Shown here: positions 15,074 through 25,065 of the stretch, in pieces
Layout: each line of letters begins with the position of its first letter
How positions within the stretch are numbered: position 1 is the stretch's first letter
DNA from: Pirellulales bacterium
GTDB lineage: Bacteria; Planctomycetota; Planctomycetia; Pirellulales; JAEUIK01
DNA: 64,000 nucleotides
NCBI GenBank assembly: GCA_019636335.1
Contig: JAHBXR010000020.1
Coordinates: 62,001-126,000 of the forward strand
Direction: 5' to 3'
Program-made: the position numbers and the translations under genes
Notes under the pieces: model-generated
What the model was told of the DNA's origin: nothing
Database searches by the model: none
What the model saw: only the letters and a program-made list of their open reading frames with translations

Positions 15074-15433
15074 GAACGCACCATATCCACCCGCGCGGCT
15101 GGATTGCCAGCGCATCTTTGCGCGACCGTCGCGACTCGGCAGGGGGATGTTTAAGGTACGCATCGTACGTCACTTACACCCCGCGCAAAAAAGAATCGGC
15201 CACCCACGCACCACCTCAGCAACCGACGAACCACCCTTCCAAAAACGCGGAATTGAAAAAGACCATCTTGAGACGTTCCGCGCACAAAAAAAATTCCACG
15301 CCCCACAAACGACCACAGCCCCAACGATCACCTCGGTGACCGCGGGGCCGTGTCGGGAGCCGCCTCATATTGCTTTCGCTCGGGGGAGCGTGGGCCTCGT
15401 TTCCCTCTCCCCGCCCGACGATTCGCTCCGCTC

Positions 15434-15991
15434 TTAACCCTGCAGCTTCTTCATCAGACCGCCAATCTGCTCCAAGGCTCCCAGCGCGTCGTTCGCCGTC
15501 AGGTAGACCTCGTCCGTCAGGCTCTCCGCGTCGGCACGTCGCAGGAAGAACGTGTTGCACAGGTACACGCCATAATCGTTCACCACCACGCGGCCGATAT
15601 AGCGGACATCGTTCAATTGATTGATCGCCGCCAGCAACTCCTCGGGACGATGCTCACCCTGCGGAAGATCGCCCAACCAACGGTACAGATACACCAGCTT
15701 CACGTCGTTGCCGGCCGAATCCTTCCAGCCCATCGTCACCTCGCGGGCAATCACCACCGACACCGTGCCGCTCAACTCGACCGTGATGCGGTAGCTGCCG
15801 TCCTCGATCTTGCGATAGGCGAAGCCGCTCTCGGCGAGCAGGCTTTCGAGCGTGGGCAGAGAGCTGGTTACCGCGGGGGCCGTCTCGGGCGTCGTGATCG
15901 GGGTCTTGTCTTGCCCCTTGGCCGTGCCCGCCAGGCAAACCGCCAAAGCCGCCAGCACATACAGCAGATCGTTCTTGAAGATGCGAGCCAT
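15434..15991 (-). CDS. Exported YbjN/CesT-like small protein (paralogue 2)
   Basis: The protein has 185 residues from the ATG at 15991, which begins a signal peptide (MARIFKNDLLYVLAALAVCLAGTAKGQ). It is a paralogue of 5462-6022: both share 'LESLLAESGFAYRK' or its equivalent, 'YRITVELSGTVSVVIAREVTMGWKDSAGNDVKLVYLY' and 'YGVYLCNTFFLRRADAESL'. The fold suggestion (YbjN or type III chaperone-like) is tentative. Orientation is opposite to the first paralogue, with the CRISPR-Cas island between them. Confidence 0.8.
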   Translation of the reverse strand: MARIFKNDLLYVLAALAVCLAGTAKGQDKTPITTPETAPAVTSSLPTLESLLAESGFAYRKIEDGSYRITVELSGTVSVVIAREVTMGWKDSAGNDVKLVYLYRWLGDLPQGEHRPEELLAAINQLNDVRYIGRVVVNDYGVYLCNTFFLRRADAESLTDEVYLTANDALGALEQIGGLMKKLQG

Positions 15992-16333
15992 GACACAAAC
16001 TCCCTGAGCAGAATCTTGAGGCGGGACCACGAGGTTGTTTTTGGTCGCGGAGAGTCCCGGTAATCCGCGTTCTGGTCATCACTTAGGCCGCCGGTTCGTC
16101 GTCTCGTCGGCCACGCGAATGAGACGCCGCGCCGCGCGGCAAAGTTCCTCGCCCGGCAAAAAATTTCACGCCTACCGGCGCTGAGAGGAAACGCGCCACG
16201 CGGTCCCCGCGTCGTAAGTCGTGTGGGGCTGTCGCACGCCCCGACCGAGCCTGAAACAAGGGAGGCTCGGCTCGGAAACGGCCCGTCCCAGGTGCTAGAA
16301 TTCATAGATTCGCCACTTTCCGGGAGGAGTTTG

Positions 16334-19300
16334 ATGCCCCATCCCAGTGACCGCCTCGGCGCGGATCGTGCCGTACCGCCGGCCGCCAGCGTAGCGCGCC
16401 TCGGCGGCCGGTTCGTGCTCGCCGCGATGCTCTGTCTCGGCGGATTTCGTGCGGCGCTGTGGGCCGATCCGCCTGTTCCCGGCCGCCAGGGCCCCCCCGA
16501 TGCCACGGCCGCGGCGCGACCGACTCTCGATCCGCGCTATCTCGAGCTAGAACGCCTCGAAGCGGACGTGCAGCGTCTGGAGCGCGAAGACCAGCTCGAC
16601 GAGGCCCTCGAAGTGGCGCTAAAATTGCTCGCGCTCGGTCGCGAGATCCATCAGGGCAAGCCCCACCGCGAGATTGCCGCCTCGTGCGATTATCTCGTGC
16701 GGCTGTACGAGCAGACTGGCGACTTCGACCACGCCCGGCGCTACGCCGACGAACAGATCAAGCTCGTCGAAGCCATCTACGGCCGCCAAGGCTGGCGCTT
16801 GGCCGAAGCGCGCCGCCGCCGGGCATTGGTCGATCGCCGCGCCGCGATGGACCCCGACGAGCGTTGGCAGCTCTTCAACGCCCGGCGCCAGGCCGACCGG
16901 CTCGCCAAAGAAGATCGCTTCAACGAGGCGCTCCCCTTGGCCCGCCAGGCCGCCGAGATCGAGATCCAGCGCCTGAAAGAAGGCGACTATTACGCCATCC
17001 TCGCCCTGCGGCGCACGGCCGAGCTCAGCTTGCAGGCCGGACAACTCGAGCAGGTCGAGCGGACGCTAAAAGCATGCCTGCGCGATCTCGAGCGCCTCGT
17101 GGGCCGCGATCACCCGTCGATCGGCGACACCCTCGATCTGCTGGCCGGCTACCACCGGGCACAGCGCGACTACGAAGCGGCACTCCCCCTGCATCGCGAG
17201 GCCGCCGAGAACTTCCGCCGCGTTTACGACGCCGACGATCCGCAAATGGCCGTGGCGCTCAATAACCTGGCCGTCTCGTACGACGAGTTGCAGTTCTACG
17301 ACGAGGCCGTGCCCCGCTACCGCGAGGCACTACGCATCATGCGGCTGCGCCACGCCGACAATTACCACGACGTGCGCTCCATACGCGAGAATCTCGCCCG
17401 CGTCCTCGTCAACCAGGGAGACGTCGCCTTCGCCGAAGAAGACTATACCGCGGCGATCAAGCTCTTCTCCGAGGCCGAGCAGGAACGCTCCTTATGCGCC
17501 GGGCCCGACCACTGGCAAACCATCGACGCGCGTCGCGCCGTCCTGCGGGCCAGGCGCCTCTTGGCGATGAGCGAAAAGCAACGCGCACAATACCGAGCGG
17601 CCGTCGAAGCGTACGACCAGGCCTCGCTGCTCGGGAGCGAAGGAAAACCGGCCGAGGCGCTGGCCGCCGCCGAAAAAGCCCTCGAGAGCTTCCGCGAGCT
17701 CTTCGGCGAGGAAGATCGCTGGATTCCCAACTGCCTCAACGAGATGGCCAACCACCTCTCCTCGCTCGAACGCTACGACGAATCACGCGCGCGATACGAC
17801 GAAGCCGGCATTCTCATTCGTCGCCTGCTGGGAGAAAACCACTTCGAGATCGGCATCAACCTGTACAACATGGGCAACCTGCTGGAGCGGATGGGCCAGA
17901 ACGATCAGGCCATCGAAAAATACCGCGAGGTCGTCGACCTGCAGGCCAAAATTCTCGGCAAGACCGATCCCGAGTACGCCGATTCCCTCCGCGTGCTGGG
18001 CTACTCGTACCGCGATCGGGGAGACTACCAACTGGCCGAGCCGCTGCTGCAAGAAGCGGTCGACATCCTGCGTCCCGCGCAGGCCGAGTATCCCGCCTAC
18101 TATACGAACGCTGTCTACGACCTGGCCGCCCTCTACCGTCTGCGGGGCGAATACGGCCGGGCCGAACCCCTGCTGCGCGAGGCGATGCTGAACTCCGTTC
18201 AGGTCTTCGGCGAAGAAAGTCACGAAACGGCGCTGTACACCAATCAGTTGGCCATCATCTACGACGAACAGCAAAAGCATGCCGAGGCGAGCGAGCTGTA
18301 CCAGCGCGCCATCGAACTGCACACGGCGCTCGAAGGACGCGACAGCTCGAATGTCGCCACGACGCTCGACAATCTCGGCCGGCTTTATGCCGAAGACAGG
18401 AAGTACGAGCTGGCCGAGCCCCTGCTGGCCGAGGCCCTGGCCATCCGCGTTCGCCTGCTCGGCCGCAATCACGCCGACGTCCACGCGAGCCTGGCCCACC
18501 TGGCGGGGCTCTACCTCGATCAGCAAAACTATCAGGATGCCGAGCCCTTGTTGGTCGAAGCGGCCGAAGTCTGCCGCAAAACCAATGGGCCGACCAGCCC
18601 TCTCTATGCCGAGCGCCTGATCGCGCTGGCCAGCCTCTACGACTCCACCTCGCGCGCCGCACTGGCAGCGCAACAACGCCAGGGGGCCCTCGACGCAATC
18701 GAGCAGGGCCTCGCCGACGAAGACAAGCAACGCCTGCAGCGACATCTAAACGACTTTGTCTCCACGCTCGACAATCTTGCCAATCAATTCCAGCAACACG
18801 ACGACTTTACCCCCGCCATTCGCGCGCGACGCCTGCGCTGGGATGCGGTCGAACGTCTCTTCGGCCAGGATCACTGGCGAACGACGAACGCGCGGTTCGA
18901 TCTGGCCGAATTGCAGCAGACGGCGGACATGCCGGCGGCCGACCGCACCGAACTGACCGAGGCCTCGAACCTGATGACCGCCGCGTCCGACGCGGAAAGC
19001 AAGGGACAGTTTCAAGAAGCCGCCGAGCTGACCACCCAGGCGCTAGAAATCCGCCGCCGCCTGCTGGGGGACGACAATCGTTACACGATCGTCTCCCTGA
19101 GCTCGTTGGGATCGCTCCACCGCAAGCTCGGCGACTACGAGCACGCCCGTGCCGAGGCCGAAGAGGCGCTCGCGCGGCGTCGCAAGCTCTTGGGCGAAGG
19201 GCATCCCGACGTCACGATCGACATGTCGTTCCTGGGTATCCTCTGCCGCAAGATGGGGGACTTCGAGCGGACCAAGGAGCTCTATCACGCCGTCCTCGAG

Positions 19301-21853
19301 CGCGATCTCGCGACTCATGGCGAGACGAGCACGCAGGTCGCCAGCGACATGAACAACCTGGCCGTGCTGTACGAGGACATGGGACGCCCCTCGCAAGCCT
19401 TGCCCTTCGCCCGGCACTCGGTCGAGATCCACACTCAGCTCAACGGCGAGCAGCACGTCGACACGCTCAATGCCATCAACACCCTGGCCGCGGTCTATTT
19501 GGCCATGGGAGATACCGAGCGTGCCGTGCCCCTCTTCGGCCGCATCATGCGGCTCTATCGCGAATTGTTGGGACCGGAGCATCCCGACTATCTCGAGAGC
19601 TTGAACACGGCCGCGATCGTCTGCTCGGATAATAGCGCTTACGACATGGCGGAAGATTTCTTTCGCCAGGCGCTCGAGGGGCGCGCCAAGGTGCTGGGCA
19701 AAGATCATCCCGACTACGCCAGCACCCTGAATGGGTTCGCCAATATGCATTGGCGCCAAAACAAGCTCGACCAGGCGGCCGCCGAGCACGCCGAGGTGCT
19801 CGCGATCCGCCAGCGTCGGCTCGGCCCCCGACACACCCTGACCGCGCAAACGCAGAGCAGCCTGGCCCGCGTCTACATCGAGATGGCGCGTTATGACGAA
19901 GCCGAGAAGTTGCTCCAGGCCGCACTCGAGACTCGCCGCGCCGTCCTCGAACCGACGAGCCCACACATCGCCAGCACGCTCTACGGACTGGCCATCCTCT
20001 ACCTGACCACCGATCGCCCTCAGGAGGCACTCGCCGCGCTGGAAGAGAGCATCTCGCTCGACCAGCGACAACTCGAAGGGATCGCCGCATTCGCCTCGGA
20101 ACCGTCGCTGCGCGAGTTCTTGCGGTCGATCGGATACAAGTACGATCGCCTGATGGCGCTCGCGGCGACGCGCCCCGACGACCCCGCCATGACCCGCGCC
20201 GCCCTGACGTGGACGCTGCGTCGCAAGTCGGTCATTCTCGACACGCTCTGCGAATACCGGGCCGCGGAAAGCGTCTTCCGTCACGACCCGCGCATCGCCG
20301 GCCAGCTCGATCAGGTGAAGCAACTCCGGCAGCAGGCGACCGATCTGGCCCTCTCGCCGCCGCCCGGTATGACGCTGGACGAGGTGAGCAAGAAACAGCT
20401 CGCGCTCCGCGACCAGGCGCGCGACATCGAGGAGAACATTCGCGAGGAGCTAAATCGCCGCCGCCTGCACCAGGAAAAAACCGAGGTCACGATCCAATCG
20501 GTGAGGGCCAGCCTCCCCCCAGGCTCGGCCCTCGTCGAGTACATTCGCTTTCCGACCTACGTCTACCAGGGTCCAAGCGCGAACCGCGAATTGGGCGATC
20601 ATTACGGCGCCTTCGTGATCGCCCCCGGCTCGACCGACGCGCAATTCGTCGATCTTGGACCCGCCGAGGCCATCGACGAAGCCGTGAGCCGCATGCGGCA
20701 GAGCATCGAGGATGCGCCGCGCGAGCTGCAACTCTCGTCCGAAGCCGACCTCGAAGCCGACTATGCAGAGGTCGGACGACACCTGGCAGAACTCATCTTC
20801 GACCCGTTGCGCCCCGCGCTCGGCAAGGCCCAAGAGATCTTCATCGCGCCCGATCGCGAGCTGAATCGAGTCCCGTTCGCGGCGCTCGTTGCCGACAGCG
20901 GGCAGTACCTGCTCGAGAATTTCGACATCGCTTATCTCTCCTGCGGACGCGATCTGCTGCGCGATTTTCCGCGCTCGGGCGAAGGCACGCTCGTCTTTGC
21001 CGGACCCGACTACGATCTGGCGACCCCCGCTCGTAAAGAACGGGCCGAAGAGGTGCTGGCCGCGGTCGACGAACCCCTCGAGATTCAACTGGCCGAACGT
21101 TCGGCCCCCGTCGACGTCGATCTGCGCGCGCTGCGCTGGAATCGACTGCCGGGAGCCGAGGGAGAAGCCAACGACGTCGACACCGCGCTCGTGGGAAGCA
21201 CCTACGCGCCGGTCTCCCTCTACGTCGGCCCGAACGCGCTGGAAGATGTCTTCAAGGCGGTCCATTCCCCCCGCATCCTGCACATCGCCACGCACGGCTT
21301 CTTTCTGACCGCCTCGGAGCAAGGACCCGGCAGCATCGAGCGCGGGCCGGGTGAATCGGCCGAGATCGGCGCCGGCGCGGCAGGGGGTATCGCCCGCCTG
21401 CGACTCAATGCGAATCCACTCTTGCGCTCGGGCATCGTGCTGGCCGGCGCCAACGATCTGGCCACCGATCCCGCCGCGGCCGCTTCGATCGAAGATGGCT
21501 GGGTCACTGCCGAAGAGATCTCTCTACTCGACTTCCGTGGCACGGAGCTCGTCGTGCTCAGCGCCTGCGAAAGCGGTCTGGGGGACATCGACACGCGCGA
21601 CGGCGTGTATGGGCTGCGTCGCGCCTTCTTCCACGCCGGAGCGCACAACCTGCTGACGAGCCTGTTCAAAGTACCCGACGTGGAAACGCGGCGCCTGATG
21701 GCGGCCTTCTACCGCAGCCTGGCCCAGGGACAAACCAAGCTCGCAGCCCTGCACGCCGCGCAGCGGAAGATCCTGGCCGATCGACGCGCCGAAGGCCAAG
21801 CGGCGCATCCGTTCTTCTGGGCCAGCTTCATCCTGGTCGGCGAAGGAGAGTAG
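16334..21853 (+). CDS. Giant TPR-CHAT protein (caspase-like protease)
   Basis: The protein has 1839 residues from ATG 16334, which follows GGGAGGAG. An N-terminal hydrophobic stretch (RFVLAAMLCLGGFRAALWADPP) looks like a signal peptide, so the protein is probably exported or membrane-tethered. Residues ~65-1290 are an array of roughly 42-residue TPR units of the kinesin-light-chain style ('LNNLAVSYDELQFYDEAVPRYREALRI'). The C-terminal ~400 residues form a CHAT domain. The catalytic dyad is His in 'ILHIATHGFFLT' (about residue 1653) and Cys in 'LVVLSACESGLGD' (about 1745). CHAT proteases are caspase relatives; TPRs usually bind the partner or trigger. Both catalytic residues are present, so it should be active. 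No substrate is evident. The gene stands alone on its strand. Confidence 0.92.
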   Translation: MPHPSDRLGADRAVPPAASVARLGGRFVLAAMLCLGGFRAALWADPPVPGRQGPPDATAAARPTLDPRYLELERLEADVQRLEREDQLDEALEVALKLLALGREIHQGKPHREIAASCDYLVRLYEQTGDFDHARRYADEQIKLVEAIYGRQGWRLAEARRRRALVDRRAAMDPDERWQLFNARRQADRLAKEDRFNEALPLARQAAEIEIQRLKEGDYYAILALRRTAELSLQAGQLEQVERTLKACLRDLERLVGRDHPSIGDTLDLLAGYHRAQRDYEAALPLHREAAENFRRVYDADDPQMAVALNNLAVSYDELQFYDEAVPRYREALRIMRLRHADNYHDVRSIRENLARVLVNQGDVAFAEEDYTAAIKLFSEAEQERSLCAGPDHWQTIDARRAVLRARRLLAMSEKQRAQYRAAVEAYDQASLLGSEGKPAEALAAAEKALESFRELFGEEDRWIPNCLNEMANHLSSLERYDESRARYDEAGILIRRLLGENHFEIGINLYNMGNLLERMGQNDQAIEKYREVVDLQAKILGKTDPEYADSLRVLGYSYRDRGDYQLAEPLLQEAVDILRPAQAEYPAYYTNAVYDLAALYRLRGEYGRAEPLLREAMLNSVQVFGEESHETALYTNQLAIIYDEQQKHAEASELYQRAIELHTALEGRDSSNVATTLDNLGRLYAEDRKYELAEPLLAEALAIRVRLLGRNHADVHASLAHLAGLYLDQQNYQDAEPLLVEAAEVCRKTNGPTSPLYAERLIALASLYDSTSRAALAAQQRQGALDAIEQGLADEDKQRLQRHLNDFVSTLDNLANQFQQHDDFTPAIRARRLRWDAVERLFGQDHWRTTNARFDLAELQQTADMPAADRTELTEASNLMTAASDAESKGQFQEAAELTTQALEIRRRLLGDDNRYTIVSLSSLGSLHRKLGDYEHARAEAEEALARRRKLLGEGHPDVTIDMSFLGILCRKMGDFERTKELYHAVLERDLATHGETSTQVASDMNNLAVLYEDMGRPSQALPFARHSVEIHTQLNGEQHVDTLNAINTLAAVYLAMGDTERAVPLFGRIMRLYRELLGPEHPDYLESLNTAAIVCSDNSAYDMAEDFFRQALEGRAKVLGKDHPDYASTLNGFANMHWRQNKLDQAAAEHAEVLAIRQRRLGPRHTLTAQTQSSLARVYIEMARYDEAEKLLQAALETRRAVLEPTSPHIASTLYGLAILYLTTDRPQEALAALEESISLDQRQLEGIAAFASEPSLREFLRSIGYKYDRLMALAATRPDDPAMTRAALTWTLRRKSVILDTLCEYRAAESVFRHDPRIAGQLDQVKQLRQQATDLALSPPPGMTLDEVSKKQLALRDQARDIEENIREELNRRRLHQEKTEVTIQSVRASLPPGSALVEYIRFPTYVYQGPSANRELGDHYGAFVIAPGSTDAQFVDLGPAEAIDEAVSRMRQSIEDAPRELQLSSEADLEADYAEVGRHLAELIFDPLRPALGKAQEIFIAPDRELNRVPFAALVADSGQYLLENFDIAYLSCGRDLLRDFPRSGEGTLVFAGPDYDLATPARKERAEEVLAAVDEPLEIQLAERSAPVDVDLRALRWNRLPGAEGEANDVDTALVGSTYAPVSLYVGPNALEDVFKAVHSPRILHIATHGFFLTASEQGPGSIERGPGESAEIGAGAAGGIARLRLNANPLLRSGIVLAGANDLATDPAAAASIEDGWVTAEEISLLDFRGTELVVLSACESGLGDIDTRDGVYGLRRAFFHAGAHNLLTSLFKVPDVETRRLMAAFYRSLAQGQTKLAALHAAQRKILADRRAEGQAAHPFFWASFILVGEGE

Positions 21854-21933
21854 GACGCGTACCGAGCCGTGAGCAGCTTCGCGGCGAACTTCTCGAAGCG
21901 GAAAGAAGCCACGCTGGCATTCTTTCCAGGCCG

Positions 21934-22647
21934 CTAGGAAATGAGCGCCTTCATCTCGCGGACGGCATCGCGCAGACCGACCATGATGGCGCGCGCGATG
22001 ATGCTGTGCCCGATGTTCAGCTCGCCCATGCCGGGAATCGCCGCGATCGGCTTCACGTTGCGGTACGTCAAGCCATGCCCGGCGTGCAACGTCAGGCCGG
22101 CATCGAGGATCGCCTTGGCCGCCGTCTGCAGGGCTGCCAGTTCTTCTTGCTGCGCCGCTCCAGGTGGCGCGAGCGCGTAGGCGCCCGTGTGCAACTCGAC
22201 GGCATCGGCCCCGACGGCGCGGGCCGCTTCAATCTGCTTCAGATCGGGATCGAGAAACAAGCTGGCTTCGATGCCCGCGTCGCGCAAGCGCCCCACCGCG
22301 CGCTCGACCCGCGCCCGCTGGCCGACCACGTCGAGCCCCCCCTCGGTGGTCACCTCTTCGCGGCGCTCGGGCACCAGCGTGGCCTGCGGCGGCACGAACT
22401 GGCAGGCGATCCCCACGATCTCATCGTCGCAGGCCAGCTCGAGATTCAACTTCACGGCCACCGTTTCGCGCAGCAGCCGCAGGTCACGATCCAAGATGTG
22501 CCGGCGATCTTCGCGCAGGTGAATGGTGATGCCGTCGGCTCCCCCCAGTTCGGCCAGTGCCGCGGCCCAGACCGGATCCGGCTCATTGGTGCGGCGCGCC
22601 TGGCGCACCGTCGCCACGTGATCGATATTCACACCCAACAGTGCCAT
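21934..22647 (-). CDS. pdxJ: Pyridoxine 5'-phosphate synthase PdxJ
   Basis: The protein has 237 residues, the normal PdxJ length. It condenses 1-deoxyxylulose 5-phosphate with aminoacetone phosphate in vitamin B6 synthesis, in the cytoplasm. Typical segments are '[23 protein letters not shown]' at the start, '[20 protein letters not shown]', 'VKLNLELA', 'ELHTGAYA', '[11 protein letters not shown]' and '[13 protein letters not shown]' at the end. The start ATG at 22647 lies 65 bp inside the upstream nagA frame, so the genes overlap and are probably translated together. No pdxA was seen in the window. Confidence 0.96.
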   Translation of the reverse strand: MALLGVNIDHVATVRQARRTNEPDPVWAAALAELGGADGITIHLREDRRHILDRDLRLLRETVAVKLNLELACDDEIVGIACQFVPPQATLVPERREEVTTEGGLDVVGQRARVERAVGRLRDAGIEASLFLDPDLKQIEAARAVGADAVELHTGAYALAPPGAAQQEELAALQTAAKAILDAGLTLHAGHGLTYRNVKPIAAIPGMGELNIGHSIIARAIMVGLRDAVREMKALIS

Positions 22648-23851
22648 GCCGTGCGCTTTCTCCGTTAGTCGTCGATTTGCCGTAGACGAGCTCACCCCCG
22701 CGAAGCGTCCCCCGTACTTCAAGTTTCGCTGGCTCGCTCGACTCCCCCCGCTCGTCGAAATCGAACAGCACGAGATCGGCCGGGGCCCCCGCTTCGAGTT
22801 TTCCCTGCCACAGCCCCAGCAAGCGAGCCGGGTGCGTGGTGGCCATGTCGACCGCCGTCGCCAACGAGACACCGGCAAAGCGGATCACGTTCGCGATTCC
22901 CACGCCCAACGGCGCCGAGGCCCCCGCCAGCAGTTGATCCTGGCCGGCGATCACGAGCTTGCCATCGGGCAGGATCTCCAGCTCGCAACCGCTGGAAGGA
23001 TATCGCCCCGGGGGCAAACCGGCGAGCCCCGACTCGTCGCTCACCAGGATGATGCGCTCGGGGGTCTTCGCCCTGACCATCGACTTCACCACCTCGGCGG
23101 GAAGATGATGCCCGTCGACGATCAGGCTGGCCGACAGGCGATCTTCGGCCATTTGATCCCAGAGGTAGTTGGGATGCCGCCGCAACTGGCGATGCGCGCC
23201 GTTGCCCAAGTGAGTCGACAGGGTTGCTCCGGCATCGACCGCGGCGCGAATTTGCGTCGAGTCGGCCCCCGTGTGCCCGATCGAGATCACCACGCCGCTA
23301 GCCACCGCCCGACGAATGAACTCCGGCGCCTCTTCATACTCGGGCGACAACGTGAGCAGGCGAATGCGTCCGCCGGCGGCCTCCTGCAGTCGAGAGAATT
23401 CATCCCAGCAGGGGGGCCGGCAATGCGCCAGCGGATGCGCCCCGCGCGGACCATCCTCGCGCGCGATGTAGGGTCCCTCGACGTGAATGCCCGGCACGCT
23501 CGCGGCGATGGCCGCGTCGGCCTCGCAAGCAGCGGCGATCGTCCGCAGGCCGTGCGCAAGCACGTCGAAGCCTTCGGTGGTCAGCGTGGGACAAAGCCGC
23601 GTCACGCCGAATTCATAGTGACGCCGCACGATGCGCGCGACCAACGCGGGCGTGAGGGCCAGCGAGCTGAACTCCTGGCCGTCGTAACCGTTCACTTGGA
23701 TGTCGACCCAACCTGGCGACACCCAGGGGGGAATCGTGGTGTTCGCCGGCACGCGGCTCTCCGACACCTCGGCAATCTTGCCCTCTTCGAGACGCAAGCG
23801 TACGAGTTGTCCGTTGTCGAAACGTCGAGCCAGCAATTCCATCGCAGCCAT
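22583..23851 (-). CDS. nagA: N-acetylglucosamine-6-phosphate deacetylase
   Basis: The protein has 422 residues and belongs to the amidohydrolase family. It removes acetate from N-acetylglucosamine 6-phosphate during amino-sugar or peptidoglycan recycling. Metal and substrate motifs are visible: '[12 protein letters not shown]', '[10 protein letters not shown]', 'ISIGHTGAD', 'STHLGNGAH' and 'VSDESGLAG'. The family normally ends near 'GELVYG'. Here about 30 more residues ([11 protein letters not shown]...) read into pdxJ, producing a 65-bp overlap. The start is ATG 23851, with an adjoining GTG at 23854. Middle gene of the set 24350-21934. Confidence 0.9.
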   Translation of the reverse strand: MAAMELLARRFDNGQLVRLRLEEGKIAEVSESRVPANTTIPPWVSPGWVDIQVNGYDGQEFSSLALTPALVARIVRRHYEFGVTRLCPTLTTEGFDVLAHGLRTIAAACEADAAIAASVPGIHVEGPYIAREDGPRGAHPLAHCRPPCWDEFSRLQEAAGGRIRLLTLSPEYEEAPEFIRRAVASGVVISIGHTGADSTQIRAAVDAGATLSTHLGNGAHRQLRRHPNYLWDQMAEDRLSASLIVDGHHLPAEVVKSMVRAKTPERIILVSDESGLAGLPPGRYPSSGCELEILPDGKLVIAGQDQLLAGASAPLGVGIANVIRFAGVSLATAVDMATTHPARLLGLWQGKLEAGAPADLVLFDFDERGESSEPAKLEVRGTLRGGELVYGKSTTNGESARHGTVGCEYRSRGDGAPGAPHQ

Positions 23852-23858
23852 CACCCTC

Positions 23859-24350
23859 TCACTCCGGCACGAAGAAGCTCAGATGCAGCTCGGCGTGCCG
23901 CAGATGAAACGTGTTCCACTGGTCGACGGAGAGTTTGCCGATGAGCGGGTGTGGGATGCGGTGATCGGTCTCGGCCAGTCGCGCCAGGCCGGCCCGCAGG
24001 CGCTGCATCCCTTCGTCGAACGAGAGCTCTTCCTGCGGCACGAGCTTGGCTTCGGCCCGCCGCGGCAACTTGAAGCCGGAGGGAAATTCTCGCAACAGGC
24101 GTCGCCGGAAGTACACCCGGCCGGCGAGTCGCATCCACCAAGGAACGAAGAAGGGGGTGCCATCGACGCAGCCGATCATGGCCTGGCCCAGGTGTCCCAC
24201 CGCACGCGGCAGCGTCCAGTTGCCCAAAGTCTGGTACGTGCCAGCATTCAACCGCTCGGCCTCGGCAAGCACCTCGTCAAAGCTGTTGAAGTGCAACTTG
24301 CGCCGCGCGACGACCGGCTTGTCCGCGGCCCTATGAGGAGCTGTCGCCAT
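23859..24350 (-). CDS. DUF1569 (DinB-like four-helix) protein
   Basis: The protein has 163 residues from the ATG at 24350; a longer frame reaches 24392. Family hallmarks are 'WTLPRAVGHLGQAMIGCVDG', 'FFVPWWMRLAGRVYFRRRLL' and the C-terminal 'HPLIGKLSVDQWNTFHLRHAELHLSFF'. They place it in DUF1569, related to the DinB/mycothiol-transferase fold with His residues able to hold a metal. The stop is only 5 bp from the start of nagA, so this is the first gene of that operon. Its role there is unknown. Confidence 0.8.
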   Translation of the reverse strand: MATAPHRAADKPVVARRKLHFNSFDEVLAEAERLNAGTYQTLGNWTLPRAVGHLGQAMIGCVDGTPFFVPWWMRLAGRVYFRRRLLREFPSGFKLPRRAEAKLVPQEELSFDEGMQRLRAGLARLAETDHRIPHPLIGKLSVDQWNTFHLRHAELHLSFFVPE

Positions 24351-24675
24351 GCCGAACTTCTCCAGGCGCAAAAGGAACCCACCAGACACCACTCACGACA
24401 CGGCTGGCAGCATAGCCGAGGGGCAATGGAGAGTCCAAATCCCATTGCAGGCCGCAAAGTTTGCGCAGAATGCCAGCGCCGTGTCGCAATCTGTGAAACT
24501 CCGTCGATTGCGGTCAGTTTAGCGGTTTTGCCGCAGGTGCCGAATGTGACGAACATTCCCTCAACGCCGGCCTTGCCGCTTGCCGATGGGAAGCTTGGGG
24601 GGCGAGGACCTCGCTCACCGACAGACTCGTCTCGTGCCGGACGCCCCGCGCGTCCCCTCTGGGGGGAATATTAAA

Positions 24676-25002
24676 ATGAATCGCCGGACCTTTCTCGCCG
24701 CGTGCGGCGCCCTGCTCATCGCCGGGGTCTTCAGCGTCTCGTCGGCCCAGGCTCAAAACGCCTACGGCCGCACGTGGAGTCGCACCTACAACACCCAGGA
24801 CTGGCAGCGCTTCTACCACTACCCGTACGTCTACTATCCCCAGAACTTCTGGGGACCGGACTACTACAAGAGCTCCGACGACTTGTACTACCGCTATCCG
24901 CAAGAAATGCGGATCCCGGTCTACAACAAGCAGTGGCACAACGAGTATCCGCAGGCGCGGCGCTACCACACCGGCCACCACTTCATTCTCGATACGTACT
25001 AA
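24676..25002 (+). CDS. Small secreted Tyr-rich protein
   Basis: The protein has 108 residues. The start at 24676 gives a Tat-like/Sec signal (MNRRTFLAACGALLIAGVFSVSSAQAQ); the 'RRTFL' pattern hints at Tat export. The mature part is rich in Tyr, Trp and Pro ('RFYHYPYVYYPQNFWGPDYYKSSDD') with a His-containing end 'RRYHTGHHFILDTY'. Similar small Tyr-rich exported proteins occur in planctomycetes with no known function. The ribosome-binding site is weak (GGGGGGAAT). Confidence 0.7.
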   Translation: MNRRTFLAACGALLIAGVFSVSSAQAQNAYGRTWSRTYNTQDWQRFYHYPYVYYPQNFWGPDYYKSSDDLYYRYPQEMRIPVYNKQWHNEYPQARRYHTGHHFILDTY

Positions 25003-25065
25003 ACCGAGCCTGACGTAGCCTCACGAACCGCAGCCGGGCGAGGACCTCGACCGGCTGCTACGCTG

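Noticed and set aside
16334-21853. TPR-CHAT protein as a partner of the CRISPR effector, as in type III-E
   Set aside because: The effector here is Cas9, not a fused Cas7-11. The TPR-CHAT protein has a signal-like N-terminus and is separated by unrelated genes.
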